A stretch of DNA of 64,000 bases from Porphyra umbilicalis (Eukaryota; Rhodophyta; Bangiophyceae; Bangiales; Bangiaceae): NCBI GenBank assembly GCA_002049455.2, contig KV919018.1:51321-115320 (forward strand), given 5' to 3'. Below are positions 29,481-40,097 of the stretch, piece after piece (the first letter of the stretch is position 1; each line of letters begins with the position of its first letter). A program made the translations under genes and the position numbers. The notes beneath the pieces were generated by a model that made no database searches, was not told the origin of the DNA, and was given only the letters and a program-made list of their open reading frames with translations.

Positions 29481-31561
29481 GCGTCGGAAATTGCCGCCGG
29501 CGGTGGCTAACGAACCGGGGCGGCAAGTGCGGACGGACGAGCGAGGCGCTCACTTGGTGGAATTCCACAGTGATCTCGTGAGCGTGGAGGAGAGGCTGTG
29601 GTCGTCAAACCAATGGGTGGAACGCTTCGTCCGAGACGGGACCTGGGCTAACATCCCGCACACGACGTCTTTTGTGCCCACTGCACTGGGTGAACCTGCA
29701 TGCTGATTCAACGCCAGACTTACATCTGTGCGTCGAGTTGGACAAGGGTGGGCGTGGCACGCCCACTGCCAAGCTCGTGGCTACTGTGGCCAATCAAGCC
29801 TGCCCTCAGAGCCGTCCTAACAGCATCTTGATGTCGACAATGCCTTGCATGGCCGATGACAATGCTGCCCTTCATGAAATGATTGGGCCGCGGGTGGTGG
29901 ACCTGGAACGGACCCTCAAGTGAGGCGTCGTCGTGGGGAGTACCAGCAGGGCTGTAAGGCTCATCTGGACGGGGGACCTGTCTTTTTTGTCGGCGCTGGT
30001 CGGCCATGCCGGGGCTACGGCGCGGTTTCCGTGTGTGTTCTTCCCTGCCATTATACGATCGGGACCTTTGCACGCGGAGCTGATTGCCAAGTACGGCACG
30101 CTCTGACGGCCTGGGGCGCCTCCGACTGGGCTGCGCACGCGTCAACAATTCCTCGACGCAATGACGGCATACTGGACGTGCGATAACGACAGTTTGACAC
30201 TGCCCCATGGCAACATCTCTTGATTGTCAAGTGTCCGCTGGTGGCGGTCGACCCTTCCAAGGTTGTTGTGATTCCCTCGCACACGACTTCGGGAGGCACC
30301 CTAACCTTAATCGCCTTGGATTTGGAGGCCGCCTGAGGCGCGGGAGGCAGACGCCTGCTTGCAAACCGCGGAAGCTCTGGGGCGGGCCCTGCTGGCGGAC
30401 ATTCGTGTCAGCCCCGCACCCTATCACGGTGGCGCTCTAGAGGGGCACGAGTGCCATCGGCTGACTGCCAAGTACCCCCTAATTTTTGCCGCACTGGCGC
30501 CGTACAGTCATTATTCGCTTATGCGCCATTCACTTGGAGAGCATGCTCTACAAGTGAATGGCCCCTAGAGCCTCAGGACCGCGATCTCTCGCGATCTCGG
30601 GCCGAAAGAGGGTGCTACTTTTGTGGCGCACCCCTGCCATGAAAACGCATAACGACTGTACCTGTCGTCGGGAAGACTGGCCGCCCTGCGAACTGGGTGG
30701 ACCGACTGGGCGGCTATCGTCGGGACGCTAAACACCGCTGCGGACATTCCATTGGCCGAGATTGGGTCGTTTACACGACTGGCGCGGGGTTTGGTGCCCC
30801 CTCTACAAGTGGCCTTCCCTTGGCTAAGTGTGACTCCCAAACTGCACGCCCTTGCACACCACGCGCCTACCTTTTTGCGGCGGTTTGGCTCCCTGGGCGC
30901 CTACGGTGAGCAAGCACTGGAGGCCTGGCATGGATTCTTCAACTACTCTCAGGCTCGTTGCACAGCCGACTCCTTCCTCGGAGCGTGCAAGCGGCTGGTT
31001 GAGCAAGCCGCGCTGCAGCGCCAGCCGGGAGCCATATCTGAGCTGGCCAACGGCCAACGCCGTACACCGTCCCAGAAGGCGGGGGCGCGCCTGGCGACGC
31101 AGCAGAATGACGGGCGCTTGAGGCGCAACGAGGACGCCAAGCGCGGCACCGTGGCCGGCGACTCCCGCGTGGATGAAGAAATGTGCCAGTGGGCAAAGAA
31201 GCGTGCGTGCAAGGCAAAGCGGCTTCTGGACGCGTTCAATGCTCGGAATGAGGTGGAGTATGGGTCGGACGATGAGTACTCTGATAGTGAGCTGGTGGGC
31301 GGGGACGAGGGCATCGACCGAGTGGCAGCCTTGGTGATGGCTTTCTACGACTGCAAGTACGCCGTGAGTCCAGCGCTCTCGTTGCCTCTTTCATTATTAA
31401 TTTGGGATGCGCGTCGCTCCGTCCGCGATGGCGCAGCCCCACCTGGGGAGTCAAGTGTCGCAAGAAGTGGGCAACTGCGAATGAATGTGCGAGACCTTCC
31501 ATTATCTTCGCGTGAAAGAAGCTGTCCACGTGGATGGGACAGGCCCTGTGAAGGCCCTTGA
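29395..31561 (+). pseudogene. Degenerate transposase-like gene
   Basis: Segments of one protein family appear in order on the plus strand but in different frames with stops between them. They are: a block near 29550-29640 (HLVEFHSDLVSVEERLWSS); LCVELDKGGRGTPTAKL near 29730; WTGDLSFLSALVGHAGATA near 29980; AMTAYWTCDNDSL near 30150; KCPLVAVDPSKVVVIPS near 30230; and a longer open C-terminal part from about 30650 with KLHALAHHAPTFLRRFGSL and GEQALEAWHGFFN. From memory, a DKGG...K block, a GD.xF...GxxGA block and a C-terminal GEQ..E..H...N block occur together in a transposase-like family dispersed in many eukaryotes. I cannot name the superfamily with certainty. The frame breaks indicate an inactive copy. 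A further fragment may continue to about 31730 (SNFDTEPIVRRVYGVDQCG). Confidence 0.5.
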
Positions 31562-33671
31562 CGGGAGATTGGACTGAAAGACCTTGATTCTCATCTCGTG
31601 TGCCTGTCAAATTTTGATACAGAGCCGATTGTTCGAAGGGTTTACGGAGTGGACCAATGTGGTGCCAATTGCCTCCTCGACAGTGATCCGATCGCCGATG
31701 GTATCCCTTTCAGCAGCGATGGAACTGTGGACATCACATGAAAAGCTGCATGTCTGCTTTGTGCGGTCTTAACTAGGCGTGCGTTTCCGCATGGAGTCTT
31801 GTGTCCCTCGTACCCATCTCCGTCACCCATCCTCACTCCTACGATCTTCTGTTTTTACCACCACCACTCGCGTCGTTGGGGCCGCGAGGCCGACTCTCAG
31901 CCCAACCCAAGCCAACACCGCCCCGCCCTGCCCCCCTTCCCACACAGTATTTTTTTACGCACTCAGCATGTTGCTGGTCTTTGCGGACAGACTGCGTGCC
32001 ACAGCACAGCGTCCCCTTCTTCTTTGTTGGGCGTGTATTTGTTCCCATGCGTACAGTTGCCGAACCTGCTGAGCGGCAGGCCACGGCCCCTTCGCGGTAG
32101 GCCGCTGCTTCCCAGCTGCTCGTGTGCTCCCTCGCCTTTGCATTCATCTCCCGCGATGGTGTCTGTCACCGCGGTTCATCGCCGCGCTCACCGCTCTCTC
32201 TCCTGCGCCCCCCCTCCCATACACACCACAGTACGCTGTACGCACACCGATGCTCCCAACGCTCTCACTCACCAACAATGCAATCGCATGGCCACACATC
32301 TGGCTGCGTCACCGCACCGGCGGCGGTGCGCCACGCCCTGTGTCACAGGTATGTACAGCACCGTCGAACTACCAGGAGTTTTACTTTCCAAAACTCACTT
32401 GAGTGCCCATCCAGATACAGTCAGTCTCCATCCATGTCCCACCCAGTGGAAAGCCAGATGTCCGTGCCTCTGCCTGTTTGTGGACACCAAAACACGACGA
32501 TCGTGGCCTCGAAATGGGGTTGTTCCTCGGACTTATGGGACCTTGCTGACAGAAACCCTAGGGCAAATTTTCCGGATTTGATCTGGGTTGGTTCTTCCAG
32601 GCGTCTTTTGCTTGGCCACGCCCTCTTGCGCACCCCGCACTTGACTGTGGTCGAGTGCGCGGCCTGTCTTTATCGGCAACGCCTGGTCGTCACTGCCCTG
32701 TTTCCTTTCGCGGACACCATCCTCCGGGCCTTCAGCCCTCCGTGAACGGACGTCTCCGCTTTTTCGTGGCTGCAATGTTTTGCTAGTGTGGTAAACGCTG
32801 TGCTCCTTTCTTTCCCTTGTCTGCGCTCCCTTACCTGCCCCCACCCCTCCCCCCCTGTTTTCCGACTCTTCCAGCACTCATTATGTGCTCTGCCTCATCT
32901 CATGCCCCTGGCATACTCAGGTGCTTTGCCTTCGGCGCCGCCATCGACGAGCGGTGGTTGGCGGCCGCCGATCGAGTCACCCGCTCGAGGGGCACTCTTG
33001 CGCCAGGACAAGTCAACTATCTGAGCACTTTCAAGCGGCAACGGAGCATCCTTGCAACCTTCTGTGAGTGAATGAAGCATTGAGCTTTGCGGATAGGGTT
33101 GGGCGGGTGATGCGGAGTCGGGCGGGGGTGTGGTTGGCATCAAAGCGGGGTGGAGGAGGGCAAGCACCCAAGGGGGTTTGAGGGCCTACAGTGTCTCTGT
33201 AAAAATGAAGGAAGGTGGGAAAGCAATACCTTTTTCGCATCATATCCGCATGGCTCGCGTGTGAAAAGGGCGGGGCAGGCGGGGGGGAGCACAAGCGGCA
33301 CGATCAAGCCGGGGCTCCGAAGTGTAGTTTGTGAAGACGCCAACAACCCCACCGTTGACATTGTAGCATGATCTATGTGCGCTTCATGGAAGCTGGGAAT
33401 GGGTGCATCGTCGGATGCTGGGGTGTGCGCTGGCGCCGAAGACGATTTTCCCGTCTCGGAAGAGAAGGACACGAGAACCAGGGCAAGACAATTTGAATTT
33501 CAATGAGAACCCGACCATATCCTGCATGAACGAAGTCCTCCGCAATCAATCCTCATCATCATCGATCAAAGGAGGAAGGGTGGTGCTTGCTTCCACCAAG
33601 CACCCGTCAGCCTCGCAAATCGTCCCCGCGGGCTGCTCCTCAATGTCCAGCCGCTCTTCCACCACCATCAG
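31562..33671. other. Intergenic, possible element debris
   Basis: Moderate GC with many short overlapping frames on both strands. A plus-strand stretch at about 31575-31738 (LSNFDTEPIVRRVYGVDQCG) may be residual coding sequence of the upstream transposase-like remnant. No terminal repeats, tRNAs or conserved domains were found in the rest. Confidence 0.4.
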
Positions 33672-35474
33672 TTACACGCCTGTGCTCAACCCCCCGAGCG
33701 TCACGTCCCCCCGAGTTGTGCCCGGCAGCATGGACAGCACCTCGTCCACGTCGGCCACAGCCCGAAAGGACCGCCGGTACCCCCCGTACTCCTTGAGAAA
33801 GTCGTGCGTCCGAATGGTGCCCAGCACCTCCGCCTTTGCCCAGCAGTGCACAATGCACTCGCGGGTGATAGCAGCCCATTCCTCCTTCACCATGATGGCT
33901 ACGTCCATCAGATTGGCCGCGCTGCCAGCCCCGAGGCCGAGGCCCCAGCTAGCCGAACGACCACGGCGGGAAGCGGGGACGGCATTAGCCGCCTCCCTCT
34001 CGAGAAGGGCGCTGTACTCGGACCGGGGGGTCGACGGCCCCGTGCAGTCTGCCTCCGGGTTGGCAGCCGCCGCGGTGTGGGCAGACGGAGCCGGCGCCGC
34101 CTTGGCCGCGCTGCTCTCCACCTCTGCGCCCTCGGCATCGTCAGGTGGAGGCGATGGTGATATCGCCAGGTCAGACTGGCTCTGCTCGGCCGACGGGCTC
34201 TCCACGAGCTCCCCGAGGCCATCGACCACTCTTTTCAGGTGCCGGCGTCTGTAGCCGCGCTTAACCGCCGCGATAATTCCGGCGTCCAGCGGCTGATTCC
34301 GAGCGGTGGAATTAGGCGGGAGGAAGAAGAAATGCACTTGTGGGTGACCGACTTGGGAGCCATGGAATTGGGAGCCATGGGACGACGCGTTGTCCATGAT
34401 CAGCGCCACTTTACGGCGGTCGTGCGTGATCACCCCCGGCACGAACACCTCGCCAAACCACTTCTTGAAGCGTGTGCCATCCATCCACGCATTGGATTGG
34501 TCTATGTAAGGCAGTGGAGGGGTCCTGTCGGGGCCCTTGAAGCATATTGGCACCTTGGATGACCCAATGAGGGCGGGGGGTAGCTTCTCAATGCCGGACG
34601 CGTTGCAGCACAAGATGATAGTTACACGGTCCTTGGCCTTCATTGCCTTCACACCGCGCGCCGTACGCCGCGCGCCATTCGACACGTAGGATTGCGAGGG
34701 CAGGCAGCGATAAAAAAGCCCCGTTACCTTCATGTTGAAGATGTCGTCGTCCTTGAAGGCCACGAGCTCCTCCTGCAACTTGTCCAGATCCCGCTCGATT
34801 GCGATAGTGTCCACGGCGCCGGCCTGGCCGTGCAGCCGCATCGACGCCAACCCATTACGGGAGAGGAAGCCACACACGTAGCCTCGGCTGGCCCGAAACG
34901 TGGCGAGCCCGAGCCGCCGTCCAGTCTCAGCCGCCTTTTTTTGAAGGAGCGCGAACAACACAGGCACCGCAGCGTGGCCAAGATGCTCGACTGTAGTGAT
35001 CCACTCGATCAGGAGCTTGTCCACCGCCGGAAAGTCTCCCTCCCGCCTTGTAGAGCGCATAGCCGTCATAGCATCGTCGGGGAGAGCCATCCACGTGTCC
35101 TTGCGTCTGTAGATCTTGCGTACCGCGTCCCTAGATACGTCCACGGGCAACTCGGCGATGATGCTGCTCCACGACATCCCCTTCGTGCGCATGCGACAGA
35201 TCGTCTTCTTGACACCAATTGTGATTGGCACTCGCGTCTTGCGTGTCACCACCAAGTTGACGTGGACCACGTCAGTGGTGGACGAGGCGCCCACTGCCAC
35301 GTCGGCCTCCTCGTTGTCGTCCGTGGCCAAAATCGCCTCACCCGAGGCCGCCGCAGCCGCGGTGGTCGCCCGGACGGCGCCTGGCACTCGAACAGCGAGC
35401 TCGGGGGCGGCTCGCACAAATGAAGCATGCATGGCTCGCGCCATAGCTCCTGCTTGGGGTGATAGGATTCCCAT
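33672..35474 (-). CDS. pogo/Tigger-type (CENP-B-like) transposase, first catalytic Asp missing
   Basis: A cut-and-paste DNA transposase of the Tc1/mariner superfamily, pogo branch, 600 aa in one open frame. Visible domains: an N-terminal psq-type helix-turn-helix (about residues 78-130, KKTICRMRTKGMSWSSIIAELP); a Tc5/CENP-B-type DNA-binding region (about 145-225, ending SRNGLASMRLHGQAGAVD); a DDE_1 domain from about 244. The second Asp is in ALIMDNASSHG (Asp361) and the third in FLPPNSTARNQPLDAG (Asp397). The first motif, normally NMDETG, reads NMKVTG, with Lys249 where the catalytic Asp should be, so cleavage activity is not expected. A 15-bp tandem duplication (about 34349-34378) adds HGSQF next to the second motif. 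The start is the first in-frame ATG, since the frame further upstream is only a C-run-derived Pro tract. Intact length with a lost catalytic residue suggests a recently dead or domesticated copy. I could not define both transposon ends. Confidence 0.85.
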   Translation of the reverse strand: MGILSPQAGAMARAMHASFVRAAPELAVRVPGAVRATTAAAAASGEAILATDDNEEADVAVGASSTTDVVHVNLVVTRKTRVPITIGVKKTICRMRTKGMSWSSIIAELPVDVSRDAVRKIYRRKDTWMALPDDAMTAMRSTRREGDFPAVDKLLIEWITTVEHLGHAAVPVLFALLQKKAAETGRRLGLATFRASRGYVCGFLSRNGLASMRLHGQAGAVDTIAIERDLDKLQEELVAFKDDDIFNMKVTGLFYRCLPSQSYVSNGARRTARGVKAMKAKDRVTIILCCNASGIEKLPPALIGSSKVPICFKGPDRTPPLPYIDQSNAWMDGTRFKKWFGEVFVPGVITHDRRKVALIMDNASSHGSQFHGSQVGHPQVHFFFLPPNSTARNQPLDAGIIAAVKRGYRRRHLKRVVDGLGELVESPSAEQSQSDLAISPSPPPDDAEGAEVESSAAKAAPAPSAHTAAAANPEADCTGPSTPRSEYSALLEREAANAVPASRRGRSASWGLGLGAGSAANLMDVAIMVKEEWAAITRECIVHCWAKAEVLGTIRTHDFLKEYGGYRRSFRAVADVDEVLSMLPGTTRGDVTLGGLSTGV

Positions 35475-36411
35475 GCTTGGGCGGATGACACGCGGACCCA
35501 GCACTGGCGGCAGCTGGGACGCCGAAGGGGGGGGGAGGAGATGGGGGGGGGGGGGGGGGGGGGGGATGGTGAGTGGTGGCAACGACCACGGGATCGGCGG
35601 TAGTGACGGGGTCCGTGGGCGGCGGCGGTAATCGGCGCCGGCGCTTCGGTTTTGTATCTCCAGGTGGAGGAATGTTAATTTCCAACTGCACGTTGCTGGT
35701 GGGCATGCAAATTACAATCGGTTCGTGAAACGGGGTTCGATCGTCCGAATCTGGTCCATAGGCCATCGTGCCAGGAGCCGGACGGGACATGGGTGGAGAT
35801 TGACTGTACAGTCGAGATACAGTCGAAAGCGACCGTCAGATTACATGTCAAAACTCTCTTCTGTCTGCTCTTCTCGTAAGCTGGCGCGCGCAAGTAGTAG
35901 TGCTGAATGAACTGCGCGCAATTGCCTTTCATTGCTGTGGTAGTCTCGTGAGAGTGAGACTGAAACCGCTCACGCCGCTGTCGAGCTGATCTGGGGCTGC
36001 CCTGGATTTTTTCCCGTGGACCGGCACGGATGCAAACGGCGCAGGACCCGAGGAGACGCGGTCTGCGGCGCTCGCGTCGAATGTCATGTGGGGCACGCGC
36101 CGGCAAACGGATCTGGGGGGCGCAATGCAGGGCTGGGACCACCAATCAGCGTGCCTGTGCAGTCGAGCTGGCCCAGCCCCAGGCGCACCCGCGCTCGCCC
36201 CCCGCCAGCCGATGCCCAGGCAGGGCTGTCAGTTGCGGTGCCGAGGTGCCCCTCCCCACACCCGAGGCAGGGCAAGCCGCATCCCCGCCTTAATCTCCCT
36301 GCCGTCACCTTGCTCTCCCGCACGACATCCGTCGGCCCTCCCACAGCGACCACCCCGACTCCCCTCTACTCCCACTTTTCGTCCCCCTCCCGTCCCTTCC
36401 TCTTCGCAACC
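35475..36411. other. Upstream region between transposase and lumen-protein gene
   Basis: Contains a G run interrupted once (about 35534-35565) and the motif pair CTGTACAGTCGAGATACAGTCG (split here: 35806-35816 and 35817-35827), which resembles pogo-type transposon termini starting CAGT beside TA. The last 120 bp before 36412 are C/T-rich on the plus strand and probably form the leader of the next gene. Confidence 0.4.
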
Positions 36412-36855
36412 ATGGCTTTCGTCGCTGGCGCTGCCCTGCCCGTCTCGGCCGCCCCCGCCCGGCGGGCGGCCCCGGTCATGACCGCCCCACCGGCGTCATC
36501 GCCGCTGTCCCGTCGCGCGGCCCTGTCGGCCGGCGTTGCGGCGGCGGCGGCCGCCGCACTGTCGGGCGTCTCTGCCGCGTCGGCGGCGACGTCGGCGGCG
36601 ATTCCCAAGCTCGACAAGCTCTCCGACATCAAGAAGCAGGTCGAGGCGCTCGACTACGAGGAGGAGTTTGCCGACGTTGGCCCGGACGTGATGGAGAAGG
36701 AGATCACCAATCTGAAGAAGAAGGTCAAGGACCCGGCGTACCGCGCCAAGCTCAAGGCCGTCGTCGAGGCGGAGGAGAAGAAGTTTGACGAGATGGTCGC
36801 CAAGGAGAAGGAGGAGGAGGCGGTGCTCAAGGCCAAGTTCAGCAAGAGTAAATAG
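36412..36855 (+). CDS. Small thylakoid-lumen protein (twin-arginine signal), family unknown
   Basis: A 147-aa protein with a bipartite plastid-targeting signal. Residues 1-30 are Ala/Ser/Arg/Pro-rich like a transit peptide. The twin arginine SRRAALS at 33-39 is followed by a hydrophobic Ala stretch and an AxA-type processing site near residues 55-59. The mature part of about 88 residues is highly charged and predicted helical, rich in Lys/Glu (DIKKQVEALDYEEEF, PAYRAKLKAVVEAEEKKFDE), and ends in KFSKSK. A Tat-type lumen signal implies the protein acts in the thylakoid lumen. Its size and helical charge pattern would suit a peripheral photosystem subunit or assembly factor, but I do not recognise it as PsbO, PsbU, PsbV or PsbQ'. 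The ATG at 36412 is preceded by a C/T-rich leader. Single exon. Confidence 0.75.
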   Translation: MAFVAGAALPVSAAPARRAAPVMTAPPASSPLSRRAALSAGVAAAAAAALSGVSAASAATSAAIPKLDKLSDIKKQVEALDYEEEFADVGPDVMEKEITNLKKKVKDPAYRAKLKAVVEAEEKKFDEMVAKEKEEEAVLKAKFSKSK

Positions 36856-37611
36856 GTGTGTCGTTTGCTGTTTGTGGCTGGTGTTGTGGGGGGTTGATGT
36901 GGGGGCGGTTGACAGGCGCATTGGATAGGTCCGTAGCCGGCGATGTTGAGCTCCCCTCGCTTGACGTGATCGTCGTGCATTGCGTGTGCTCAGCGTCGAG
37001 CGCATGAGACGGGGACTGTGGCCGCGATATCCCTGTACATGTGGGGTTCTTTCTTTTCTTGCGCATTTGGGCCCGTCGGTCCTCGTATTGCTCGTCATCT
37101 CCGACGGGGCCCACGACACGCGTGCGCTCTTTCCGGGCCTTGCTCAATCCAGAGCGCTGAAGCGTGGTTGTGCTGGTCGACCGGCGACCGTTGTCCGCAC
37201 CGATGTGCGCAGGCCATCAATGTCCACGTCCGTGGCGCGCGTGTGTTTGTTGGTTATGGCTGATTTTACAAAATGGGTGAACTGTCACGATGGGGCTGTT
37301 GACGACATCGCTGGTGAAGCAGCGCAGCAGGACGGGGCGCGACGGTGTCACCGATAGCGACGGTGCCGGCGGGCACGTGGACGCCCGTCACTGAGGTGCG
37401 AGGGCCACTTCCAGGCAAATGAAAACGCATGGAAAGAAGAAAAAGAGCGTCTCTTTTTGGTGCCAGCAATCCCCTGCTGCTAAGCCCAGCCGACTACCAC
37501 CAAACAGCACGACGACGCAACACCGTACTTCTTTCGGCCCCGGAGAGGCCCAATGTGCCCACCACCATCACCACCACCCTCCACCCCCCTCATGCGCAGC
37601 CGCACCTCTCC
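36856..37611. other. Intergenic, 3' ends of two convergent genes
   Basis: The lumen-protein gene (+) and GGPP synthase (-) converge here, so the segment should contain both 3' UTRs. The purine-rich block at about 37420-37450 reads T/C-rich on the minus strand and may belong to the synthase 3' end. No other feature seen. Confidence 0.45.
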
Positions 37612-38894
37612 TCAGTTCCTTCGCTCAATGATGAAGTCGGCCAATTCCGAAAGCACCGCCGCCTTGTCGCCATACACGTCCAGGCACGCTTTGGCCTCTG
37701 CCACCAGCTCCTCTGCCCGCGCGCGGGCACCGTCCAGCCCGAGCAGCCGCGGGTAAGTAACTTTGTTGACCGCCTCATCCTTGCCCGACGTTTTGCCGAG
37801 GACGGTGCTACTCGACGTCACGTCGAGCACGTCGTCCGCAATCTGAAATGCGAGGCCAATCTTGGTTGCGAATGTTCGCAACCTCCCCACGTCCTCGTCC
37901 GACGCGCCCGCCACCGTTGCGCCCGCCACCGCCGACGCGACCAACAGGGCGGCGGTCTTGTGGGTGTGGATCCACGTCAGCGTCTCCATCGTCACCTCGC
38001 CGTCACCCTTGCCCTCGCTCTCCAGGTCCATCACCTGCCCGCCCGCCAAGCCCCGCGCGCCAACGCAGGCGCCGAGGACGCCGAGGACGGACACGACCCG
38101 GCGGGGGTCAACGCCCTCTGTCGCCTTGGCAACGTGCTCAAACGCCAGCGCGAGCAGCGCGTCGCCCGCCAAAATGGCCACATCCTCTCCATAAACAACG
38201 TGGTTGGTCGGCAGCCCCCGCCGGAGGTCGTCATTGTCCATGGCGGGGAGGTCGTCGTGGATGAGCGACATGGTGTGGATCATCTCGACGGCAACGGCCG
38301 ACGGCATGGCGGCGGCCATGCCCGCCTCCCCGCCAAACAGCGACGCGGCGGCGAGCGTCAGAGCGGGGCGCACCCGCTTACCACCGGCACGGAGGGAGTA
38401 CTTCATCGCGTCCGAGATGGTGGCGGTCTCGGGGCCGGCGGGGGCGACCGACGCGTCGACCGCCGCTTCGAGCGCAGTGTCCACGCTGTCTTTTTGGGTG
38501 GCTAGGAACTTCATCAGCGCCACGGTGCCTGCCGACGGGGCCACCGCCCCGTTGGCGCCGGCAACGCCATTGGTCGGCGCGACAGTTGCCGCGGGCATGG
38601 CGTCCGTGGTGGCCGACGCGGCGGGCGCGCCGGGCTCGGTGCGGAGCATCACGGTGGCGGCCCGGCCACCATCAGGAGCCTCGCGCTTGGGGGTGGCCCC
38701 GACGCGCCCACCTGTCCGCCATGACCGCCCGCCGGCGGCGACCAACGGCGGGCGGGCGGCCCGCACCGCACCCGCTGGTGGCGGGGGGGGGGGACGACGG
38801 GAGCACCGTGGAGGAACGCACAGTCCATGCCGCCCAGCCGCAGGGGCGTCAGGGGGGATAGAAGGGGGAGGCAAGCGACAGGGAGGGTGGCCAT
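37612..38894 (-). CDS. Geranylgeranyl-diphosphate synthase (CrtE/GGPPS type)
   Basis: Condenses isopentenyl diphosphate with allylic diphosphates, most likely giving GGPP in the plastid for carotenoids, chlorophyll phytol and quinones. The catalytic core is unmistakable: GGKRVRP; the first Asp-rich motif DDLPAMDNDD (DDxxxxD, starting at 38254-38256); GDALLALAFE; GGQVMDLESEG; HTHKTAALL; and the second Asp-rich motif FQIADDVLD followed by GKTSGKDEAVNKVTYP. The frame ends DFIIERRN then TGA. In the core frame the first ATG is at 38649, giving 345 aa with no good transit peptide. An upstream ATG at 38892-38894 opens a leader-like sequence (MATLPVACLPLLSPLTPL) in another frame that joins the core frame across a G11 run at 38783-38793. 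I therefore extend the gene to 38894, but the first 80 codons are uncertain. FPP or solanesyl chain length cannot be fully excluded. Confidence 0.85.
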
Positions 38895-40097
38895 CGCAAA
38901 CGGGAACGGGTCGGAAAGGGTGAAGGAGGGGGGGGGCGGGTCGGAGGCAACGGGATTATGGCTAGCTGCCACGGGCGCGCGCAGCCATCCAAGCAGCGGA
39001 GGTGGCGGCGGGACCTGGCGACGAGATCTCTCTCGGCAGGGCGCCGACAGATTGGGATGCCTTGTCCCTAATTCGGTCGACTCGAATTGGGTCTGATAGT
39101 AAGGAAGTACCACTCGTCCTGGATCAGACCAGGAACGACCATTTGTGGGCTTCACACCCATTCCGAGAAACGGACGGAGTTTGTGACCCTAGTGGCCCCC
39201 ATTCCACGCTCACACAAGCTTTTTTTTTTGAAAACAAGGATGAGGCCGGCTGTGAAAACATTATCATCGCTCATGCCCCCCCCGTAGCCATCGGCCGGCC
39301 GGCGGCGGCGCGCCGGGTGTGCTCACCGCCGCCCCCACCCTAACTGGGAAACTCGCTACAGGAATTTCTGTCGTTCCCGTAGGGTCATAGAGGTCTAGAG
39401 CTTTTGTTATGAAGGTGCAGATGTCCAGCTGCCTTCGCACTTCAGATCGTACGGTGGAACACCCCACATCGTTGCTACAAGTGGGTGTCTGACGATGGAA
39501 AGGATTCCACCTCGCGGACGGAAAGGGTTTTCCGTCTGGTTTTTTTTGTGTCAAACGGAAGCAGTATGGGTGAGGGAAGCACTAGAGTGCCCCTTTCTGC
39601 TGGTAGCTTCCTGGAGCCGGTGGGATCAAGGTGGACGTGGCGGTGAAGCGGACCGCCCCCGGAATGGTACTCATGGGACTGTTCGGCAGCCGCCCCCCAC
39701 AACTTTTGGGTAGAAAAACAAATAGGCAAGGATCGCATGGTGAGAGGAGTACAACGAACGGTATGCAGAATGGTGCATGGCTACCCTTGCTTACCAGTGA
39801 TATGCTGCTCGCCGCTGATGTAGGGCGTGACCGGGTCTGCGCAATCGGATATGGCTTCTGGGACTGTTTGTGATTTCGCGAACGCGCGTCGGCGCATGGC
39901 GGCAACAACAAACAAAAGGTTTATAGCGGCTCGCCGCCCGAGTGGCGGCAACGCACTGGCGCTGCGCGTCCAGACGGAGCGCACCACCAGTAGCATGTTA
40001 GAAGGAAAAAGCGAAGCAAGCGCGACACGGACCACGTGCGGAGGCGTGCGTCGCTACGCGGCGCTGCCCGCGTGCACACGATGGCACGGTGCGCGCC
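38895..40097. other. Intergenic, nothing recognised
   Basis: Upstream region of GGPP synthase (minus strand) and 3' flank of catalase A (also minus). C-rich blocks on the minus strand at about 38925-38937 lie just 5' of the synthase. The middle part has lower GC without ORFs of interest. Confidence 0.45.

Noticed and set aside
36412-36855. Assignment of the small lumen protein to PsbQ' or PsbU
   Set aside because: The mature part is too short for PsbQ' and lacks the helix-hairpin-helix pattern expected of PsbU; left as family unknown.
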